37,393 nucleotides of DNA. It comes from Bacteroidales bacterium. GTDB taxonomy: Bacteria; Bacteroidota; Bacteroidia; Bacteroidales; P3. A program made the position numbers and the translations under genes. The stretch spans positions 82,020-119,412 of the forward strand of contig JAISPZ010000066.1 in assembly GCA_031274555.1 (NCBI GenBank). The letters are read 5' to 3'. The notes beneath the pieces were generated by a model, which did not search any database, had not been told where the DNA came from, and was given only the letters and a program-made list of their open reading frames with translations. Positions 33,349 to 37,393 of this stretch are shown here, piece after piece (position 1 is the first letter of the stretch; each line of letters opens with the position of its first letter).

Positions 33349-34338
33349 ATGACGCAAAAAAACACACTCTTTAAGAACAAGTACAATAAGGATATTGCTA
33401 TTGGTATTGTAAGTATTTTAACAGTTGCATTTTTTATCTGGTTTGCATTTTTTCTCAAAGGCAACAATGTTTTTTCAAAAGAAGACCGTTTCTACGCTAT
33501 TTACAACACCACAGGCGGAATTGTAGCATCAGGTCCTGTTTTTATAAATGGAATGAAAGTCGGGCGCGTAAGCAAACTTGACTTTGTGAGTGAAACAGAC
33601 CGCCGAATTAAAATGACTATTAACGTCCTAAAGGAATATCCGTTGCCAAAAGGCTCTATTGCTTCGCTCGAAGCGAACGGCTTAATGGGTGGAAAATGTA
33701 TTGTCATCATTCCCGGCGACAGTCCAGAGGAGATGAACAATGGGGATGAATTTATTACTAGAAGCACTCCCGGTTTAACCGATAATCTCGGTAAAATAGT
33801 AAATTCGATTGATTCGCTTTTAGCTAACATCAATGCTGTTGTAAATGATGTCGCCGTGCGTAATCTTACAGAAAGTTTTGCTTCTTTGAACGCGAGTCTG
33901 AAAAATATTGCTGTAATTACCGATGATGCTAAAAATCTCGTCAGCAGCGAGAAGTCGCATATTCAAAATATAGTTCGCAATGTTGAGTCAGTCACTAATA
34001 CGCTAAAACAGAATGAACAGCGTTTAGACAATATTATAGGTAACTTATCTAATTTAACCGACACTATTGCAAAAGCACAGATTGCCCAAACGCTAAATTC
34101 ACTGAATGCCTCATTAAAAGGACTTAACGATGCTATTAGCCAAATCAATACGGGCGACGGCACTGCGGGAAAACTTATCTATGACGAGCATCTTTACAAC
34201 AACCTCGAACGAGCCACAGCAAATTTAAACAGTTTACTTAAAGATTTGCAGGAAAATCCCGGACGATACGTACATCTCTCGCTTTTCGGGGCAAAAGATA
34301 AAAAGAAGAAAGAGAATAAACCAAACGTAGCCAAGTAA
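33349..34338 (+). CDS. MCE/MlaD-family lipid transport protein
   Basis: A 329-aa protein anchored in the inner membrane by one N-terminal helix (about residues 16-37, IAIGIVSILTVAFFIWFAFFL). One MCE domain follows (about 45-125; GPVFINGMKVGRVSKLDF, GLMGGKCIVIIPG). The remaining periplasmic part is a long helical region, ending in a basic lysine-rich tail. MCE proteins form hexameric channels that carry phospholipids between membranes, normally with MlaE (permease) and MlaF (ATPase). Neither is adjacent here, so the partners must be elsewhere in the genome. It starts 27 bp after the elbB-like gene. Confidence 0.9.
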   Translation: MTQKNTLFKNKYNKDIAIGIVSILTVAFFIWFAFFLKGNNVFSKEDRFYAIYNTTGGIVASGPVFINGMKVGRVSKLDFVSETDRRIKMTINVLKEYPLPKGSIASLEANGLMGGKCIVIIPGDSPEEMNNGDEFITRSTPGLTDNLGKIVNSIDSLLANINAVVNDVAVRNLTESFASLNASLKNIAVITDDAKNLVSSEKSHIQNIVRNVESVTNTLKQNEQRLDNIIGNLSNLTDTIAKAQIAQTLNSLNASLKGLNDAISQINTGDGTAGKLIYDEHLYNNLERATANLNSLLKDLQENPGRYVHLSLFGAKDKKKKENKPNVAK

Positions 34339-34788
34339 AATTAATATGAATACGACTAATAAAAAAAGAAAAGTGCAATACCACAAGAAATTGCACAAAT
34401 GCAAAATGATTTGCTCAATCTTGTACTGAAAAAAAACAGGGGTGGGTTGCGTGTCGCGCACCTTGTAATCGGACCTGATGGTTGTGAATTGCTTTCAAAT
34501 TTTCACCTTTGATCATTGAGATACGATACGTGGTACAACAGCCACTTTGAAATTAATGCTCACAACGGCACATTTCCTCTATAAATTTTTGCAAGATTTT
34601 TATTCGTCTGTGTGTAATTCAAGAATTTCATGTGAATTTGCAATTTGAGGCTATAAATTGTTCGTAATTTGCAATCAACACCTCAAATCCCTCACAACGT
34701 TTCTCAATTTTGCGTAACTTTGCGCGAAGCACGAAAAACACGCGAAATACGCGAAACACGCAAAACGAAAAAATCTTTACGCAAAACA
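34339..34788 (+). other. Gap with a possible small broken reading frame
   Basis: A 450-bp gap before the prolyl oligopeptidase gene. Near its start, an ATG at 34346 opens a 27-codon frame. Two bases further into the A-rich stretch, another frame reads KKKSAIPQEIAQMQNDLLNL and continues to GPDGCELLSNFHL, stopping at 34512. A single indel in the aataaaaaaag stretch would join the two into a ~55-residue product. This may be a small gene with a frameshift, a decayed remnant, or chance. The remainder (34515-34700) shows nothing that I can name; 34720-34772 has irregular acgcgaaac repeats in the leader of the next gene. Confidence 0.25.
34715..34722 (+). promoter_or_regulatory. Candidate -7 element TAACTTTG for the prolyl oligopeptidase gene
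   Basis: Matches TAnnTTTG on the plus strand, 66 bp before the chosen ATG (34789). The leader it would give holds several near-copies of acgcgaaac. Confidence 0.5.
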
Positions 34789-36906
34789 ATGAAAAAAATC
34801 TTACTTATGGCTATTTGCGCCACCGTATGTATGCTTGCAGGCTGCAAGCAGGGTAAAAATCCCATTATTCCTGTTACTTATCCAACTACCGCCAAAATTG
34901 AACATGTTGATACATATTTCGGCATAGGTGTTCAAGATCCTTATCACTGGCTCGAAAATGATCGCTCCGACAGTACGGCAGCGTGGGTTAAAAGTGAAAA
35001 TGAAGTTACAAATTCCTATCTGGAAAAAATTCCATTCAGAGAAAAAATACGCACGGAACTTACAACGATTTGGAACTATCAAAGACAAGGTGTTCCATCA
35101 AAACATGGCAATAGATACTTCGTTTGGAAAAATGATGGTTTGCAAAATCAAAGTGTGCTTTATGTTAGTGAAGGACTGAACGGAGAGCAAAAAGTATTTT
35201 TGAACCCCAATGATTTATCCGAAGACGGCACAACAAAAGTTGGCACAGTAAGTGTTTCGTATAACAATAAATACGTCGCCTATACTCTATCTTCGGGCGG
35301 CAGCGACTGGAACGAAATTCACCTTAAAGATATTGACGGAAAAGATTTACCTGATGTTCTAAAATGGGTAAAATTTACAGATATTTCGTGGTATAAAGAC
35401 GGCTTTTTTTACAGCCGTTACGATGCGCCAAAAGGCAGTGCGCTGTACGAAAAAAATGAATATCAAAAAGTATATTATCACAAGTTGGGCGATTCGCAGG
35501 AAGAAGACGTACTCGTATATCAGGATTTGAAAAATCCACTCCTCTATCATCACACAGGGACTTCCGAAGACGAACGTTTTCTATACCTGACAGTTTCGCA
35601 GGGGACAGACGGAAATAGACTTTACGTTAAACGTCTTGACGTTGCAAATGCGCCGTTTGTTTTAATTACTGATGCTGACTTTAAGAATGAATATACTGTC
35701 GTAGAAAATTTTGACAATGAAGTTTATGTTTGGACTAATAAAGATGCTTCGCATTACAGACTTATGAAAGCAGATGTTTCAAACAGAAAAATCGTTTGGA
35801 AAGATGTTATTCCTGAAAGCGAAGATGTGCTAACGAGTGTTGCTGTAATAGGTGATAAACTCGTTGCAAAGTATCTTCAAAATGCGTATTCAAAACTTTA
35901 TATTTACGATAAAAACGGCAGTAATAAACAAGAGATAGAACTTCCCGAAATAGGTTCTGTCGGTTCGTTGAGTGGCAAAAAGGGTGAGAGTGAATTTTTT
36001 TATTCGTTCACCTCATACACTAATCCGGGTGCTATCTACCGCACTGCCAATATTGCAGAGGATAAACCAGAACTTTATAATCAGACAAAACTCGCGATTA
36101 CTCCAAGTAAATATGTTACGCAGCAAGTTTGGTACACGAGCAAGGATGGCACAAAAGTTCCCATGTTTATCGTGCATAAAGAAGGGATAAAACTTGACGG
36201 TAATAATCCTACACTCCTCTATGGTTACGGTGGATTTAACATTTCTCTTTCCCCGAGTTTCTCAATCTCGAATTTCTTTTTTCTGGAACAGGGCGGAATT
36301 TATGTTGTCGCAAATCTTCGTGGTGGCGGGGAGTTTGGAAGCGATTGGCACAAGGCAGGGACTCATCTGCAAAAGCAAAATGTGTTTGACGATTTTGTTG
36401 CAGCAGCCGAATATCTCATTGAGAAAAAATATACATCGCCCGACAAACTTGCCATCCGCGGCGGCTCTAACGGCGGACTTCTCGTTGGTGCATGCATGAC
36501 ACAACGTCCAGACTTATTCAAGGTGGCACTTCCTGCGGTTGGTGTGATGGATATGTTGCGCTTTCACAAATTTACTGTCGGTTGGGGTTGGGTTGATGAC
36601 TATGGATCTTCCGACAACGAGGAGGAATTTCACTACCTGTATGGATATTCCCCTTACCACAATATTAAGCAAGGCATCTGCTATCCCGCGACATTAATAA
36701 CTACTGCCGACCACGACGACAGGGTTGTCCCTGCACATTCATTCAAGTTCGCTGCCGCATTGCAAGCCGCGCAGTCTTGCGACAACCCCTGTCTGATAAG
36801 AATTGATGTGATGAGCGGACACGGTGCTTCTTCGACAGGAAAAGCGATTGCGGAATATACTGATACTTGGGCGTTTGTGTTTTACAATTTGAACGTAAAA
36901 TACTAA
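34789..36906 (+). CDS. Prolyl oligopeptidase family serine peptidase (S9A), lipoprotein
   Basis: A 705-aa protein from the ATG at 34789 (MKKILLMAICATVCMLAGC); the open frame continues upstream only through non-ATG, low-complexity codons. Lipobox LAGC with C19 predicts a lipid-anchored periplasmic or surface enzyme. The N-terminal part (about 30-430) has the S9A pattern (YFGIGVQDPYHWLENDRS) and a beta-propeller. The catalytic part follows, with S560 in GGSNGGLLVG, Asp in DHDDRV (643/644) and H678 in SGHGAS. It cuts short peptides after proline. Length and motif order are those of an intact enzyme. No operon partner is visible. Confidence 0.95.
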   Translation: MKKILLMAICATVCMLAGCKQGKNPIIPVTYPTTAKIEHVDTYFGIGVQDPYHWLENDRSDSTAAWVKSENEVTNSYLEKIPFREKIRTELTTIWNYQRQGVPSKHGNRYFVWKNDGLQNQSVLYVSEGLNGEQKVFLNPNDLSEDGTTKVGTVSVSYNNKYVAYTLSSGGSDWNEIHLKDIDGKDLPDVLKWVKFTDISWYKDGFFYSRYDAPKGSALYEKNEYQKVYYHKLGDSQEEDVLVYQDLKNPLLYHHTGTSEDERFLYLTVSQGTDGNRLYVKRLDVANAPFVLITDADFKNEYTVVENFDNEVYVWTNKDASHYRLMKADVSNRKIVWKDVIPESEDVLTSVAVIGDKLVAKYLQNAYSKLYIYDKNGSNKQEIELPEIGSVGSLSGKKGESEFFYSFTSYTNPGAIYRTANIAEDKPELYNQTKLAITPSKYVTQQVWYTSKDGTKVPMFIVHKEGIKLDGNNPTLLYGYGGFNISLSPSFSISNFFFLEQGGIYVVANLRGGGEFGSDWHKAGTHLQKQNVFDDFVAAAEYLIEKKYTSPDKLAIRGGSNGGLLVGACMTQRPDLFKVALPAVGVMDMLRFHKFTVGWGWVDDYGSSDNEEEFHYLYGYSPYHNIKQGICYPATLITTADHDDRVVPAHSFKFAAALQAAQSCDNPCLIRIDVMSGHGASSTGKAIAEYTDTWAFVFYNLNVKY

Positions 36907-37393
36907 AAAAGCCTGCAAACACCAAAATTTCTGTCAGCTATTTGAGAACTGAAATTGAGATACTTTTTATAGCGTTCCCCCTGCATCTGTGCGCGTGACA
37001 GAATTGAGATGATATTCCAAATCCAACATTCTGCATTCTAAATTCTGTTATGCGCACAGATGCAGGGGTCGGGCTTTCCGCTGCAAAGTCGCGAGTAAGC
37101 GAGGGCAGAGGACGCGCTTGCGCGGACTATGCCGAGCGTGAGCGATTTCATTGCGAAGCAATAATCCCTAACGCAGCCCCCCACCCTGTTCAATTACGAA
37201 TTATCAGTTACGAATTACGAATTTTGACAGCTTAATCCACAGCCCCCGCACTCCCCTGCGCTTTTTCGGCTTCGGGTTTCTCTCACTTTGTACGTTTATA
37301 CATCTTCAGGTTTCGTGGAAAATTAAGTTTAAAATTTCGCAATATGAAGAAGCAGCCCACCATCTATTAATCTACTTCTCTAAGTTGGCATGA
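36907..37393 (-). repeat. Right-end region with divergent structured repeat, copy D
   Basis: No gene is supported here. From about 36971 to 37177 there is a reverse-oriented relative of copies A and B: gcgttcccc at one end, ggtcgggct and tccgctgcaaag in the middle, and aatccctaacgcagc at the other end. The hairpin between the first two blocks has a different sequence: cccctgcatctgtgcgc (36978-36994) pairs perfectly with gcgcacagatgcagggg (37052-37068). A further gcgcttgcgc palindrome lies inside. Positions 37190-37222 hold the inverse gaattac units. The last 170 bp show no feature that I recognise. Confidence 0.75.

Noticed and set aside
34373-34396. Rho-independent terminator after the MCE gene
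   Set aside because: gtgcaat and attgcac can pair, but the stem is AT-rich and no T run follows.
37050-37235. 61-codon plus-strand frame at the right end
   Set aside because: It lies fully within the divergent structured repeat copy D.

Overview
The window looks like chromosomal DNA from a member of the Bacteroidetes, probably order Bacteroidales. Several things point that way. There is a TonB/ExbB/two-ExbD operon, a fused TPR-DUF4292 protein next to an EnvC-like protein, DUF349 and DUF4961-type proteins, and a secreted GH13 amylase ending in a type IX secretion (T9SS) sorting domain. TAnnTTTG-type -7 promoter elements lie upstream of several genes, and clear Shine-Dalgarno sequences are rare. 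No rRNA, tRNA, CRISPR array, transposase or phage structural gene was seen.

Left region (1-8200, minus strand): a type I restriction-modification operon in the order hsdM, hsdS, hsdR, followed by two uncharacterised genes 20 and about 100-130 bp further on. hsdS is split into two frames at a run of 13 G (read on the coding strand). Twelve or 15 G would restore one two-domain HsdS. About 60 bp before the run there are three perfect 12-bp repeats coding for ELEA, the spacer-helix repeat known to set target-site spacing in EcoR124-type enzymes. The locus therefore looks like a phase-variable type I system with two last genes that may be accessory defence functions. This is the most interesting part of the window.

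Second region (8200-14900, minus strand): a catalytically degenerate EnvC-like M23 protein, a large TPR protein fused to a DUF4292-like domain, a sigma-54 type response regulator without a DNA-binding domain, and a PLP-dependent sulfur amino acid enzyme. The gaps hold a family of structured intergenic repeats.

Third region (15250-24570, minus strand): a tightly packed ten-gene run that starts with exbB, exbD, exbD, tonB and a PstS-like lipoprotein. It continues with a TPR protein, marC-like, efp, an lpxD-family gene and a thioredoxin-fold protein. Many junctions are 2-4 bp or overlapping, so it is probably a single operon driven from a divergent promoter region shared with cvpA.

Fourth region (24700-31260): cvpA on the plus strand meets the T9SS-exported amylase tail to tail. 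Then come trmD and a DUF349 protein with a long EPTA-type repeat, overlapping by 4 bp. Fifth region (31680-36910, plus strand): trxB, elbB-like, an MCE-domain (MlaD-like) gene, and a lipoprotein prolyl oligopeptidase. The right end (36910-37393) holds a divergent copy of the intergenic repeat family and no recognisable gene.
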